A stretch of DNA of 64,000 nucleotides, from positions 315,889,986-315,953,985 of the forward strand of contig CM068367.1 in assembly GCA_034769895.1 (NCBI GenBank), in the 5' to 3' direction. Below are positions 37,667-49,171 of the stretch, piece after piece. Every line of letters starts with the position of its first letter. Positions within the stretch are counted from its first letter, which is position 1. This stretch comes from Magicicada septendecula. Its lineage: Eukaryota; Arthropoda; Insecta; Hemiptera; Cicadidae. A program made the translations under genes and the position numbers. A model generated the notes under the pieces. The model was not told the DNA's origin and did no database searches. It saw nothing but the letters and a program-made list of their open reading frames with translations.

Positions 37667-37710
37667 GAACAATAAAAATTATAGCAGTTAGCAAATTTAT
37701 AAAAGAAATA

Positions 37711-39001
37711 GTAAGGATGGCTGCTAATTTAAACAATACGAAGAGTAATTTATATGTTGAACATGCACACTGTATACACACTCACAGTGCTTGCCAACTG
37801 TTTATGTTATATTACTATAAACTTCTGTCAGTGGTGTGACCTGAACGCAAAAACAAGAACTGAAATGCTTGGAAAGTGCGTGAAGTAAATGTATGCTGTC
37901 TGTCAAAATAACAAGTTCACTGGTGGAGTGATATTGTGCCATTGGTCCTCAATGTGTTAATGGCAATAACTTGTGAAATTAATGATTATTAATAATATGA
38001 TTTCCAATCTGTTTTTATTATTAACCATATTAGGAAGACAAGATGAGCCCAAGACTAAGATTGTTTTTCCATTATTTTCATGCCATTTTGCAGTTTGCTT
38101 AATATACCCATCAACTATGTGCTGTTACTTTGGTGAAAAAGTTACAAACTATTTCTCCAAGTTTCCAAGCTACCTACCTATTCAATAATAAAAACAAAAG
38201 ACATGATAGTCTACCTTCAGAAGAAGAAGGGTATCATCAAAAATTTCCAGAAATACTGATTCCAACAGTTTCACAAGTATCATATTACATTCAAGACTTG
38301 GGACAGTCCATTAAAGGAGAGCAGAATGTAGACCTCTAACTGACACCTCTACTCTGAAGAGTTTACAACTCGGTGTATTGACTGCAACCAAAATTTCTAG
38401 CATTTTTAAGGAACTGTAAATACAAGTGGTCTGATCTCGTATTCTGTACTGAATATAATACATTAAAAAAATGTAATGCTTTACTGAATTTCCACTTTTG
38501 ATTTAATTTTTATACCCTTATTTGAATTGGATTAACTTTCCTTACTTGAATTTCTGATACTTTTAATTTTTTTACTGGTCTGTTCAGCTTCAAATTAGGT
38601 ATGTTTTTATCATTGAAAAAACTGACATTAAATGATAAAACAAGAATGTCAAGTATATTATAACATACTACCAACTTTTTAAGCATCTAAAGAAATTTAA
38701 GCTAATACATAATACACAAAGAGCCAGAGAATACTTTCTGATGAAATAAGTCCTGATATTACAACTGATACTGTAAACTGTAATTATAGTACTATTTGAG
38801 ATATTACACATACTGTTAAGAATGTAAATGAAATGTAAGCCTCAAAAATACAATCAATTAGATATCTGACACACTTTACACATTATCTGACACCAGATCT
38901 CACTGTTAGTGACTACACTAAACCAAACACCACCACCTCATGTTAAACATGTACATTACTATAAATCTTGTTATCAAAGTGAAATGAAATAAATCACATA
39001 C
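37711..39001. other. POMT2 intron, nothing recognised
   Basis: AT-rich. Two overlapping 70-codon plus frames around 37973-38339 match nothing I know. Confidence 0.55.
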
Positions 39002-39090
39002 ATTTATCAAATATATTATCTTCTACATTCCATATTGCGTTTTTGTCCCTGAGGTTTGGGTTACACGAAACTTCCTGCTGTTCAAATGCC
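39002..39090 (-). CDS. POMT2: POMT2 exon: end of third MIR repeat
   Basis: 89 nt between acceptor TTATAG and donor AAAT|GTATGT. It completes a Trp codon from the previous exon and encodes AFEQQEVSCNPNLRDKNAIW then NVEDNIFDK. The W.FEQQEV.CNPN...WNVEDN signature is the end of the MIR region in insect POMT2. Codon phases match the exons on both sides. Confidence 0.93.
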
Positions 39091-39257
39091 CTATAACACA
39101 GACAAACAAATACATATATATCTACTTAGCTACCGGTATTTGATTATATATAATACAATAATTCAAAAATTTGTCCCCATATAATGAATTTATATCACAT
39201 GTACTGAGTAAAACCAGAAACAATAAAATGCAAGAATAACAAATAAAATCTGATTAC

Positions 39258-39409
39258 CATTTGGCGAGCTGTTTTCCACTAGATGTTAGAATACAGTGTC
39301 GCAATACATGAACAAATTTCAGTTTACTGCTTACTGTAGTAACAACTTCACCTTCTGTACCATCAAGTATCTGTACCCTCCATATGTCATTTGCATCTCC
39401 TTTACCTTC
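39258..39409 (-). CDS. POMT2: POMT2 exon: third MIR repeat
   Basis: 152 nt between acceptor AATTTAG and donor AAATG|GTAATC. It encodes EGKGDANDIWRVQILDGTEG and on to RHCILTSSGKQLAKW. MIR repeats form a beta-trefoil in the ER lumen; GDAND.WRV and the SSGKQL motif mark the third repeat of POMT2. The previous exon ends on a whole codon, so the junction reads GYGE|EGKG. Confidence 0.95.
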
Positions 39410-39649
39410 CTAAATTTAACAGACAGTTGCACAAGTAGTTTAAACCATTATTTTAAAAAAGTGCATATAATTTTCTGGTTGCATAGAGTTACAAGCCAAA
39501 AAGAAGACTTCAATTAAAAAGTCTGTGTAAGAAAAAAGTGAATTAATACAATAAGTAATTAACAGCATGTAAACAAAGTAACATTGAATACAGTTCACAG
39601 CAAGTCTGAATAAACAAAAATAAACAACATAAAGATATATCAATAGGCC

Positions 39650-40520
39650 TTGATAACAACAACAGTTCACACCAAAATCAATAGGCCTTGAATTCTGTAC
39701 AGCTCGGGCACATATGCAAAAAATTATTTGATTCTGTTTGAATTTGCGGCAGCAGTTATCGTTCGCCGTAGAAAAAATTCTACACACAGACACTTTTTGG
39801 AAAACTACTTTTCTTCGTGTTTTGAGGGTAGTATGATCAGAATCAAACACGATCTCGAACACGATTTTTTTCGCGATCACCAAAATTCCATTTTCTTACA
39901 GAACATGGAAGTAAAAATAAAATAATTTTGTTGCCAGCCAATAAAATTATAATTTTTTCACTTTAATTTAAATCATCCATGCATGAAGGTGTATCGTTCA
40001 TTTTGTTGCCAGCCAATAAAATTATAATTTTTTCACTTTAATTTAAATCATCCATGCATGAAGGTGTATCGTTCATCGCAGGCAAGAATATCACCATTAT
40101 GTAATGTTTATGTTTCCAAAGTTTTATTATTGTGATTACCGCAATAAAAAGACAGGCAGGACACACACACAATTCATATTTCTGGCCTCACTCATGTTTA
40201 AATTTTCACGTTTGCATGCTTTTTATTTCCATGTTTCATAAGGAAATGGAAGTATGGTGATTGGAAAAAAAATTGTGTTCGAGGTAAGGGCTGGTTCTGA
40301 TTGTACTACTCTCAAAACATGAAGAAAGGTCATTTTCTGAAAAGTGTGTGTGTGTGTCTATCTGTGTAGAATTATTTCTATGGCGAACGATTACTGCCAG
40401 AAACAGAATCACCAATCTTCACCAAAATCAACAGACCTTGAATCCTCTACAACTCGGGCACATATGTACAAAATTATTTGATTCTGTTTCCGGCAGTTAT
40501 CGTTCGCTATTCTAGTTTAC
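39650..40520. repeat. Inverted and direct repeat cluster, MITE-like
   Basis: About 39740-39905 is an imperfect reverse complement of about 40240-40410, sharing ATCGTTCGCC, CTACACACAGA and CTCAAAACA segments. The part at 39690-39740 (CTCGGGCACATATG) recurs directly at 40430-40490. This looks like a short non-autonomous element family present as one foldback plus a partial extra copy. No ORF. Confidence 0.6.
39926..40075. repeat. Perfect 75-bp tandem duplication
   Basis: 39926-40000 is repeated exactly at 40001-40075. The lack of any difference marks a very recent duplication lying between the arms of the foldback cluster. Confidence 0.95.
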
Positions 40521-40802
40521 CTAACACTTACAGATTGTTTAGTAGTCGAAATGTGTAATAAGTTCTAATGATGGTAGTTGTTTGACGTATGCCTTCTGAT
40601 AAGATCTGGAATTGTTAAATGAAAATTCAGTCGAGGTGGATAACAAATTTGACGAGCTCATTCTGGAAGGCATAAAGGTTTCTTCAGAATGAATGTGGAA
40701 AAAAATCGTTAATAAGGAACCACCAAGTGACTGTCAGTACAAGTATGCGAATAAAATTAATGGTTTTGTTAAAATAGTAAGATATAATATGAAGCTCACA
40801 AT

Positions 40803-40960
40803 TGAGATGGTTTAGCCTCATCTGTAGAATAGAAAATCCAAGATACGCTAGAAGAGCTTGGAAGCAAAACCAGAAGGTAAAAGAAGAGGCAGACCCAGGT
40901 TGAAGTGGGAAGACAGTATTAAAGTAAGAACAGAAAGGAGACTTCTACGCATTCATGTGC
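40803..40960 (+). pseudogene. LINE C-terminal fragment
   Basis: With one or two frame changes the text reads LRWF..HL.R.E, then AWEAKPEGKRRGRPRLKWED: the RWxGHLxRM ... GRPRLRWxD end of arthropod non-LTR ORF2. The Tigger element inserted just to the right. Confidence 0.55.
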
Positions 40961-41008
40961 TTATAAAACTAAAAAAAATGTTGATTGGATCAACTGTAGA
41001 AAGGAATA

Positions 41009-43243
41009 CAGTACAACCTGTCACATCCGGACCTGTGATATCCGGATCCTCCCATATCCGGACGTATCCCCAAACTAATTGTCAATTTTGATTAGCGAAA
41101 TGGTTAGGGATGGAAAAGTGAAAGTTGCAGCTGGAATGTTGTTTGCGCGCCTAGTCTATTCCGAGCGGGGCTGTGGCCTTGACTCGGTCAATGGCTCTTT
41201 CCCGGAAACCCATTCCTTTATTCTCAACCTCGGCTGCCGTCTGCCTGCCACTTGCTACCCGCAGTCTGTGTTTACGTTTTAAAGTGACAGTTTGTTTTGC
41301 AAGTGAGTTTCTAAACTGTATGTCAGAAGTGATTGCCGTTGTTATCGTTATTGTTAACCGTTGTTACTGTATTTTATCGTTGTTATTTTTTATTGTTGTT
41401 ATTCTTTATCGTTGTTTTTTGCTAAAATGGCGGAGAAAAGGATGAAAACTGTTGTGACAATGGATGAAAAGTTTCGTGCTCTGAAGAGGTTGGATGCTGG
41501 TGAAACAGCTAAGAAGATTGCTGCTGACATGGGAGTAGGAACGAGCACTGTGAGTGACTGGAAAAAAAACGAGGAGTGAGATTGAGAAGTGGTGCTCATC
41601 GCAAGTTTCAACAAGTGGGGTAAAAAAACTGAAAATGATGAAGAAAGCCACTAACAACCAAGTTAATGAGGCTTTATATCTTTAGTTTACCCAAAGAAGA
41701 GAGCAAGGATTGCCTATCTCAGGTCCTTTGCTAAAAGAAAAAGCTTTGCACTTCAATAAAGAAATCGGAGCCGATGGACAGTTTAAAGCAAGTGAGGGAT
41801 GGTTAGAAAGTTGGAAAAATCGTTATGGTGTGCGGAAACCGCAGATCAGCGGTGAAAAACTTTCTGCTAACCAAGATGATGTTGACAACTTCAAAACGTT
41901 TTTACACAGCTTTGTAGACGAACATGGGATTTCAGGAGAACAGCTCTACAATTGTGACGAGACTGGGCTCAACTATAAAATGCTGCCGACCTACACTTTG
42001 GCTTCAAGACAAGAAGATAGTGCACCAGAGTATAAAAAGAAAAAGGAGAGAGTGACCATTTTAGCTTGTAGCAATGCTACAGGAGTTCACAAGCTTCCAC
42101 TGGGATTTATTGGAAAATCCAAAAAGCCGAGGGCTTTCAAGATCTTTAAAGATTTGTCTTCCCTGCCAGTCTGCTACAGAAACCAACGCAGTGCATGGAT
42201 GAACTGTGAAATATTTAGTGATTGGTTTTACAAGCAGTTTGTGCCACAAGTTGAAAAACATTTAGCGAAAAATAATTTGCCAAGAAAAGCAGTGCTCCTA
42301 CTAGACAATGCACCCTCACACCCAAGTGAAGATGAACTGAAAAATGGTGACATAAAATGTGTGTTTTACCCCCAAATGTGACCAAGGTGTGCTTGAATCA
42401 CTGAAACGTACCTATCGCCGTAAGTTAATGACTGTGTTGATTGCTGGAATGGACGAGGGTGAAAGTGATACGGAATCCTTAAAAAAGGTGGACATGTTAG
42501 ATGTGGTGATGTGGGTATCGCAAGCATGGGATGAAATAAAACCGTTTACACTGGTTAGGTCATGGAGGAAGCTGTTAGATCACGAAGCAACTGAAAAATG
42601 GACTGGGGAGAAACCAGAAGAAATCAATGTTTGCAATGAAGAAGAGTCAGATTGCAGAGCTTGTAAAAAACCTGCCTGGATGTGAAGAAATCAATGACGA
42701 TGAAGTCAAGAAGTGGTTAAGTGAAGATGAAGTCAACGAAATTACAGACAGTGACATTGTAGAAATGGTGTGCAATAGCGATGAGAAAATCTCTGAACCC
42801 GAAGAGGATGACAACAAGCCTATAATGAGTCACTCTGACGCATTCAAGACCATCGAATCTCTGATCAGTTATGTTCAACATCAAGATGAAACAAGTGAAA
42901 CTGAAGTGATGCTTTTAAGAAGGTTGAGAGACATGGCTTCCAAAAAACGTGTGCAGCACGAAAACGTGTGTGAAGCAGCCGAAAATCACAAACTTTTTCA
43001 AAACCTGATGTAGGCGTACTGTAAGTAAAACTTTTTAACCAATTTTACTTTTTGTATTTTAAAGAGTACAGTGTACAAATACAAATGCTAAACCAATAGA
43101 AACGTCTAAAAAAAACATTCAACAACAAACGCGTTCATTTTTTCTGGCCCTCTAGCTATTTATAAATGACCTTGTGATATCTGGATTTTTCCATATCCGG
43201 ATCGGCCGGTGCCATATTAGTCTGGATATGACAGGTTGTACTG
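41009..43243 (+). mobile_element. Tigger (pogo-type) DNA transposon, 2.2 kb, near full length
   Basis: The terminal inverted repeat CAGTACAACCTGTCACATCC (41009) matches the complement of the right end (to 43243), and both sides have TA. A 'ATATCCGGA' motif is repeated in both ends (41038-41064; 43170-43205), a likely transposase-binding repeat. It contains a nearly complete transposase gene broken by a few frameshifts. Confidence 0.92.
41427..43013 (+). pseudogene. Tigger transposase, frameshifted
   Basis: ATG at 41427 follows a 420-bp leader. The order is a CENP-B-like helix-turn-helix (KRLDAGETAKKIAADMGVGT), then a frameshift near 41575. The second DNA-binding half (FKASEGWLESWKNRYGVRK) and the DDE domain follow, with CDETGL (first Asp, about 41955) and LLLDNAPSHP (second Asp, about 42300). 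A short deletion near 42375 removes the residues before the third catalytic Asp, but DQGVLESLKRTYRR (third Asp) follows in another frame. A further frameshift near 42650 leads to the acidic C-terminus ending at 43013. All three catalytic residues remain. The damage is light. Confidence 0.9.
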
Positions 43244-43245
43244 TA

Positions 43246-43880
43246 GTTAGATGGGTACCTACTATGCCATTCAAACTGGTTCGCTGCCCCGATGGAGGGC
43301 GTAGTGGAGGGGAAGGCCCAGGTCAAGGTAGGACTACATGGTTCGAGTAAGAAAAGGAAGAAGGTCTGTGGTGATCATGAGGTTGACTACATAAAGGAAG
43401 AAATTGCAAGCCCACTCACTAACCTCTGGGAGGGGAAGGAGGAGGAGGAGGAGGCTAAAAATATGTAATATAACTTTAACGTAAACCTTCAAGTGTTAAA
43501 AGTTAAGCCTTTTACAAAGTACAACCTACATGTACAACACCACCTTCTACGATAGGAACAACACCAACAACAAAAATTAAATATATTAACGAATTTCTTA
43601 CAAATTTATTAAAGAATATGGAAACTATTGGACAGAACTACATTAAATGATGTAACAAGAAAACTCAAATTTGTAGTTTCTGTTAATATATTTATTATAA
43701 GTCCAACATGGTGTATGTGTTCATCCACCAGAAATGTATATATTTATTTTGTCAAATCACAGACCAGAACACGTAACGTGTTTTGTATCTTGTCTCTACA
43801 ATAAATTCAACCCTGGCTGAATTTGCCCATTGCGAACATACTCCAGTTGCAAAATTTTACTACTATGATTGCCACAATTA
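43246..43880. other. POMT2 intron, nothing recognised
   Basis: The part next to the Tigger element (43260-43460) is purine-rich, with GGAGGAGGAGG, and may be the interrupted continuation of the LINE tail at 40803-40960. No clear coding sequence. Confidence 0.45.
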
Positions 43881-43924
43881 AAACAACGAAGCATGTGTGT
43901 ACACCGTGAGTGCACATGCGTGGG

Positions 43925-44143
43925 ATGTACCAGAGTGTGTGCTGAAGTCAATGCAAGGCGCGCGCTTGCACTGACCCGCAACACGCAGACTGCATCGCAT
44001 GGACATGTGTCGGCTCAGTGGTGCAGTGTGTCTGTATGCGTGGGCAACACATGCGCACGCCTACCAGAGTGCGTGTTGAAGTCAATGCAAGGCGCGCGCT
44101 TGCACTGACCCCCAACACGCAGACTGCAATGCAGGACATGTGT
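43925..44143. repeat. CpG-rich tandem duplication, unit about 133 bp
   Basis: 43928-44010 recurs at 44061-44143 (shared AGTCAATGCAAGGCGCGCGC and CTTGCACTGACCC), with a related GTGT/GCAC-rich spacer. It is far richer in G, C and CpG than its surroundings. No convincing frame. Confidence 0.85.
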
Positions 44144-44725
44144 CTCCCAAATGGGTGTGTGTGAATGTGATGCCCGTATCCTAATCATGACAATCAGAGT
44201 AGCAAAAATTCCATTACCTGAAGTATTTCACAGTGGGTAAAGGAGTCACAGGCTGAATTTATCTGCAGACACCGACAGGACACATCTGTTATCATTGGCA
44301 GTTTGAATTAAACTAAATAATTTCATTTAATTTCTATCAATTGCTTAGAAACGAACAACTTATTGTTATTAACAATTACAACAATGAAAAATTTTAAATT
44401 TTTTCTTTTCTAGATGCTTTACTATTATACAAATAGTGGTGCTGTAATTTAGGTTTTTAGGAAATATAACATACTATGGTGTCCACTAAGATGTAATTCC
44501 TTTAAACATTTGTAAAAAATAATTCTTAAAATACAGGATCTGTCAATGATACGGATGACCTTAAAAATTCAGTTGTGTTGTTATTTCTGGATTGTAAAAT
44601 TAACATTTACACTAAATTCAAATTATACATAACAGCATTTAACTAGATGCATAAACTACAAGTTTTTGAACACTACGCCCTAAATGTGACGACAATTTCA
44701 AATAACACACTTTGGAATTTTCACA
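44144..44725. other. POMT2 intron, nothing recognised
   Basis: AT-rich, no feature recognised before the mariner fragment. Confidence 0.55.
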
Positions 44726-44968
44726 CATCCTCCCTATTCCTCTGACTTTGCTCTCTCATAATTTCATCTTTTCCCGAAACTCAAAATCTTTTTTGCTGGT
44801 CAGCGTTTTTCATCGGATCAAGAGGTGATTTTAGCTGTAGAGGGGTGTTTGGCAGACCTTACAGAAAAACACTTCAGGGACAGGATAGTGGAATTGGAAC
44901 ATCACTGGACTAAATGTGTTAAGCTGAAAGGAGATAAATTTATTGTCCTAAATAAATGTGCTAATTAA
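44726..44968 (+). pseudogene. mariner transposase C-terminal fragment
   Basis: The 80-codon frame begins HPPYSSDFALS, then a TAA, FHLFPKLKIFFAGQRFSSDQ, and further on WTKCVKLKGDKFIVL. This is the region around the third catalytic Asp of mariner (HPPYSPDLAPSD), with that Asp codon position replaced by the stop. No terminal repeat was recognised, and the N-terminal part is missing. It is a different mariner lineage from the hairpin at 46966. Confidence 0.8.
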
Positions 44969-46260
44969 TATTTTTTTAATTAGCAAAACTTTTGTAGCCA
45001 AATTAAAAAATTTGTTGTTTCTGTTCATGATTGGCATAGGCTACTTGGTGACATTAATAATGCATCTTTGTGCTGACGGACAGACAGATGTTTTGTGGAT
45101 CTTACAAGGTGGTTCCCCTTTGCACAATGAGGCATGCAAGTAAGGACTTTCATGTTTAGATTTCATTGGCCTGACTCCACATCTGGGGTGCAGCTCTGTG
45201 GCTCCCTTTAGCGTTGATTGACACAAGCATAGAGTCACACTAGCATGTCTGATAGGCTTGGCTGCTGAAAGTATTGAACAGGTCAATGCACTACCACACC
45301 TAGAAGGATGTCTTCCACAAGAAGTACTTGCAGACCTCACGGTTTCCTGTGCTTGAACAACAGTGCAGCCAAAGTGGCTCAAGCAGGTGCATCATTCTAT
45401 TCTATTGTTTTTGTGCATTGGTCTGGCTCCATGACTGGGGTACGGTTTCATAGTTCCATTAAGGATTCACCCCCACAAACTTAGAGACATACTGGAGTGG
45501 ATGATATAAGCAGCCGCCATAAGGTGTCGACCAGAATGATCAACTGCTGCAACAAGGTGGATGCTCCCGCAAGGAGGCAGCTGCTTATCTTACTGTTTCT
45601 TGTGCTTGGACTACAGTGTAGCACAGGTGCCACAAACTTTTTCTGTTCTGTCTGTTGCTGAATCTTGATGCAGACACTGGACTAGCCAAATGTGGGGAAG
45701 CTGACATCATGGGATGTCATCTCCACTGTGCCAGGAGGTTAGGAACGTGGTGTTGGTTGATTTATTTGGGATATGTGATGAATGGCATATAGCGGATCAT
45801 CAAGTAGCATCTGAATGCCATGCATTGTCTATACTGTTTTGCTGACAGATATGCAGGAATGATTATTCACTGACCTTTGCAAACAAATTAGATTCCCGGA
45901 TGAAACCCTTCATGGAGGGCCTGATGTAGAACATCATTTCTGACACAGCATGGAGCACTGAGTGTACAGTTTTGGAATACCTATGCTTATACTTGGAATA
46001 AGCAAACGCCAGGAGGCTGTTTGACAAAAGATGGGAAAACTGTTGGCGCCAATGCCTCGAGCCTTTTTCATTTTTCAGGGTATCAACCACAAGGTCTTTG
46101 AAATTGAGACGCTCTCTAGCCAAATGCCCAGGTACTTAACCGATTTGGTCCAATGAAAGGGTCTCCCCTCCTAGGAGCAGGATTGGCATGTGGAAGTGTT
46201 ATTTGTCCATGTTGAACGCTATGTGTAAGTTCTGCAGCCGTGGGAACATCAACATACACA
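44969..46260 (-). pseudogene. Decayed non-LTR retrotransposon (RT C-terminal part)
   Basis: On the minus strand near 46230-46050, split over frames, it reads MPILLLGGETL, KYLGIWLE and RERLNFKDLVVDTLK, a pattern typical of the region after the RT catalytic domain in jockey-like LINEs (PMPILxLGG..W....KYLGIxLDxxLNF). The rest down to about 45180 holds open frames with no clear motifs, probably the ORF2 C-terminus and 3' UTR. Many frame breaks indicate an old copy. Confidence 0.5.
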
Positions 46261-46740
46261 AGTTCACGTTTAAAATGATGGCTACACTAGTGTAACATGG
46301 ACTACACGATTTAATGTGCTGTAGGTAATTCTATAATAAGGCTTTAGAGGCCATACTAGTTCAAGGAGTAGAAACTTGACTTATTTTGCTACTTAAATCA
46401 ACAAGCTTTTTAATTAGTAGCAGTGTTTTGTAATTATTTAATGATTAGTTCAATAGGATTTTTAAAAATAAAAGTCATGATTTGAAATTGGCAGACAATT
46501 TTTTAAAGAATGAGTCAGGTCCGGAAAATTTATTCTAGGGGCAGTGGGGCCTATCCGGACCAACCTGGCTATGATCTGGTACAGACATTAATAGCTCATT
46601 ACATGTTCAAGAGAAACAAGAAGCAAGACTCCTTTCATATCATAAAAAACAATGACCATATCTTTTCTGACAGAAGGTATTTGCTTAAAATTCTTCCCAC
46701 CATTACACTGTTTGTTGTTTGTACTCAACATATGTTCAGG

Positions 46741-46857
46741 AATTCCTAGTTAACTCAAACAACAATGTGGCAAAATAACAATTCCTAGTTAACTCAAACA
46801 ACAATGTGGCAAAATAACAATTCCTAGTTAACTTAAACAACAATGTGGCAAAATAAT
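46741..46857. repeat. 39-bp tandem repeat, three copies
   Basis: Units at 46741-46779, 46780-46818 and 46819-46857. The third differs at single bases only. Confidence 0.95.
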
Positions 46858-47063
46858 CAATTTCATCACATAAAAATATTGCAAAAAATGTAGGTGGTGT
46901 TTTACACACTATTGGCATATATGCATGTTTCAGAACCCATTTGGGGTAGAGTTTTTAATATTATACGAGGCGTGTCCAGAAAGTAAAGATACAAAGGTCG
47001 TAATTGGTCTAAAAATATTTATTTACAAATCATTAACTGACAATTACGTAAATACATATATCT

Positions 47064-47327
47064 TTATTTCCCTACATAATTACCGCCATTATCCAAGCAC
47101 CTGTTAAGTCTGGGAACCAGCTTTTGTATCCCCGTGTCACAGAAGTCTGCCCCCAACCCTTTAAACCATGTCATGACCTCTTCTTTTACCTCGTCATCGT
47201 CATCGAACTTTTTTCCGGCCAGATATTGTTTCAGGTGAAGGAACAAGTGAAAATCACTGGGCGCGAGGTCCGGGCTATGCAGCGGGTGATCCAAAACATC
47301 CCATTTCCAACTGCACGCATACTGCAC
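47064..47327 (-). pseudogene. mariner transposase C-terminus, left arm
   Basis: Mirror copy of the right-arm frame on the opposite strand, with a few substitutions (HPLHSPD instead of HPPHSPD, FCDTG instead of FYDTG). Also open to its stop. Confidence 0.85.
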
Positions 47328-47344
47328 GCGTGACCTCTGCGCTG

Positions 47345-47599
47345 CTCAGCAGTTGGAAATGGGATGTTTTGGATCACCCGCCGCATAGCCCGGACCTCGC
47401 GCCAAGTGATTTTCACTTGTTCCTTCACCTGAAACAATATCTGGCCGGAAAAAAGTTCGATGATGATGACAAGGTAAAAGAAGAGGTCATGACATGGTTC
47501 AAAGGGTTGGGGGCAGACTTCTATGACACGGGGATACAAAAGCTGGTTCCCAGACTTAATAGGTGCTTGGATAATGGCGGTAATTATGTAGAGAAATAA
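47345..47599 (+). pseudogene. mariner transposase C-terminus, right arm
   Basis: Open frame SSWKWDVLDHPPHSPDLAPS and on to KQYLAGKKFDDDDKVKEEV and LNRCLDNGGNYVEK. It carries the third Asp of the DD34D triad. Terminal repeat follows the stop. It encodes only about the last quarter of the protein. Confidence 0.85.
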
Positions 47600-47699
47600 A
47601 GATATATGTATTTACATAACTGTCAGTTAATGATTTGTAAATAAATATTTTTAGACTAATTATGACCTTTGTATCTTTACTTTCCGGACATGCCTCGTA

Positions 47700-48916
47700 A
47701 TTTTTTATGTTACAATACAAACATTATGGAACATGAAACACCAAAAATTTTAGACAATTGTGAAATGATGACTTTCATAAATTTTTATGTTCACATTTTT
47801 CACCAACCATAACTAATGGTAACTATAAAGAAAAGAACTATTGATGACTTCTACAGAATGACGAATATGTTTTGCTTGTTATTTCACTATAAATAACAAA
47901 ACTGTTTTCAGTTTAACACATTTTCTTTGCACCAACCATTTTGTCCATTCTATAATGAGGAATCCTCAGCATGTTAAAATATAGTTCTGTTTATAAAAAT
48001 TTACAGGCATTGCACAAATGCAATGCACAGAGAAGGGCATTGAAAATGCTTCAATAAATCTAAAAAATATATATATTTATGTTCATTCACCAATCAATGA
48101 ATTCATTCTTCATTCACCAATCAATGAATTCATTCTTCATTCACCAATCAATGAATTCATTCTTCATTTACCAATGTCCAGATTATAAGTTAAATGTAGT
48201 CGCATTCATAAGCGAAGTTTTATATGTGTACTACGTTATTGACAACAAAGAAGTAGTTTCTATGGAAACTCACCGGTTCCCATTTTCGATCACGACCAGC
48301 GATCGGCCGCAAATGTGCGACACGTCCTTATAAACATTTTCAATGTTAAAACTACATTATACACAATGTTTGTCTGTTAGCTCTTACAAAAAGAAAAAGA
48401 CAAGATACTACCACTTCTAACAACTGACCAACAAATCTTACAAGCTGTCAATGAATTACAAGTAGCCTCACAAGTGGTGGGATTATCAATAGACCCTCAT
48501 TTTATATTATTTATGTGGTGCGTCAACTGCATTATCATTCCATGATTACTTATGGTTACTGATATTATAACATGGCTAACAGCTAACTACTGAATCACAC
48601 TACACAGGCACAATGTGTAGTCATTTCAAAACAGGCCTAACTAAAAAACCATGCTTAATACATCCTTTTCAGTTAAACAAATTTAGGTGGATAGGACGTA
48701 CTGTAGAAATAATTTATTGCTTTTTTCCATCTAATGTTTTAATACTGGAGCATGTTCCATTCTCTAACAACTTCATTACTAATTTAAAATAACATTCTCC
48801 TAAGTTCAGAAACAAACAAATGTTTCGAAAGAACTGATATTTTCAGCAGTGTGTATATGATATGTAACAGCATATCTATAGTACTGAATAACAACTATTT
48901 AAGGCCTCTCACACAC
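47700..48916. other. POMT2 intron with a short tandem repeat
   Basis: AT-rich. The only feature seen is the 27-bp tandem repeat at 48082-48175. Confidence 0.6.
48082..48175. repeat. 27-bp tandem repeat, 3.5 copies
   Basis: Units at 48082-48108, 48109-48135 and 48136-48162, then a partial one. The three full units are identical. The unit length is a multiple of three, so the local frame reads a nine-residue repeat, but nothing suggests a gene. Confidence 0.95.
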
Positions 48917-49132
48917 CTCACCATATCCAGTCACTTGATAATGTTTTTTGGTAATAGGAGCAGGTTCCCTGTGTGAATGCAGATTTCGCTTGGTTGTAAC
49001 ATGCTCCAATCTCACCATATCTCCATTTTTCACAAGCTCCACTTCACTGGTGTCATTATTTCCTTCTGCCTCATCATTATACTTTTTTATAATCCACTTA
49101 TTGTTGTCATCTTTGTGTGTGTAGGTTGTAAT
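48917..49132 (-). CDS. POMT2: POMT2 exon: first and second MIR repeats
   Basis: 216 nt, exactly 72 codons, between acceptor AATTTTCAG and donor GGTGAG|GTGTGT. It encodes ITTYTHKDDNNKWIIKKYN, GDMVRLEHVTTKRNLHSHRE and KKHYQVTGYGE. The TTY.HKD.NN.W and RNLHSH.E.AP.TKKH.QVTGYG blocks are diagnostic of POMT2 rather than POMT1. Phase 0 at both ends. The LTR of element B begins only 39 bp upstream of the acceptor in gene direction. Confidence 0.96.
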
Positions 49133-49171
49133 CTGAAAATTAAAAATACAATAAATTTTGATAAATAATTT

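Larger units (their letters stand above)
37523..37710. repeat. Palindrome, two 90-bp arms and an 8-bp spacer
   Basis: 37523-37612 is the reverse complement of 37621-37710 with no mismatch that I could find. The spacer is AAGACCTG. Each arm contains a hammerhead motif, so either strand can form one. It looks like two inverted PLE terminal units. The very high arm identity suggests recent origin or gene conversion. Confidence 0.9.
46966..47697. mobile_element. Self-complementary mariner derivative (732-bp hairpin)
   Basis: Two copies of a mariner 3' end, each with the terminal repeat CGAGGC(G/A)TGTCC, lie head to head. The left arm is 46966 to about 47314, the right arm about 47349-47697, with about 34 bp between. 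TA flanks both ends (46964-46965 and 47698-47699). Each arm encodes the transposase C-terminus around the third catalytic Asp: 47327-47064 on the minus strand (HPLHSPDLAPSDFHLF) and 47345-47599 on the plus strand (HPPHSPDLAPSDFHLF). N-terminal transposase sequence is absent from both. The arms are very similar. Confidence 0.9.

Noticed and set aside
39440..39883. 147-aa minus-strand frame
   Set aside because: Overlaps the MITE-like foldback cluster, is hydrophobic and AT-driven, and has no known motif.
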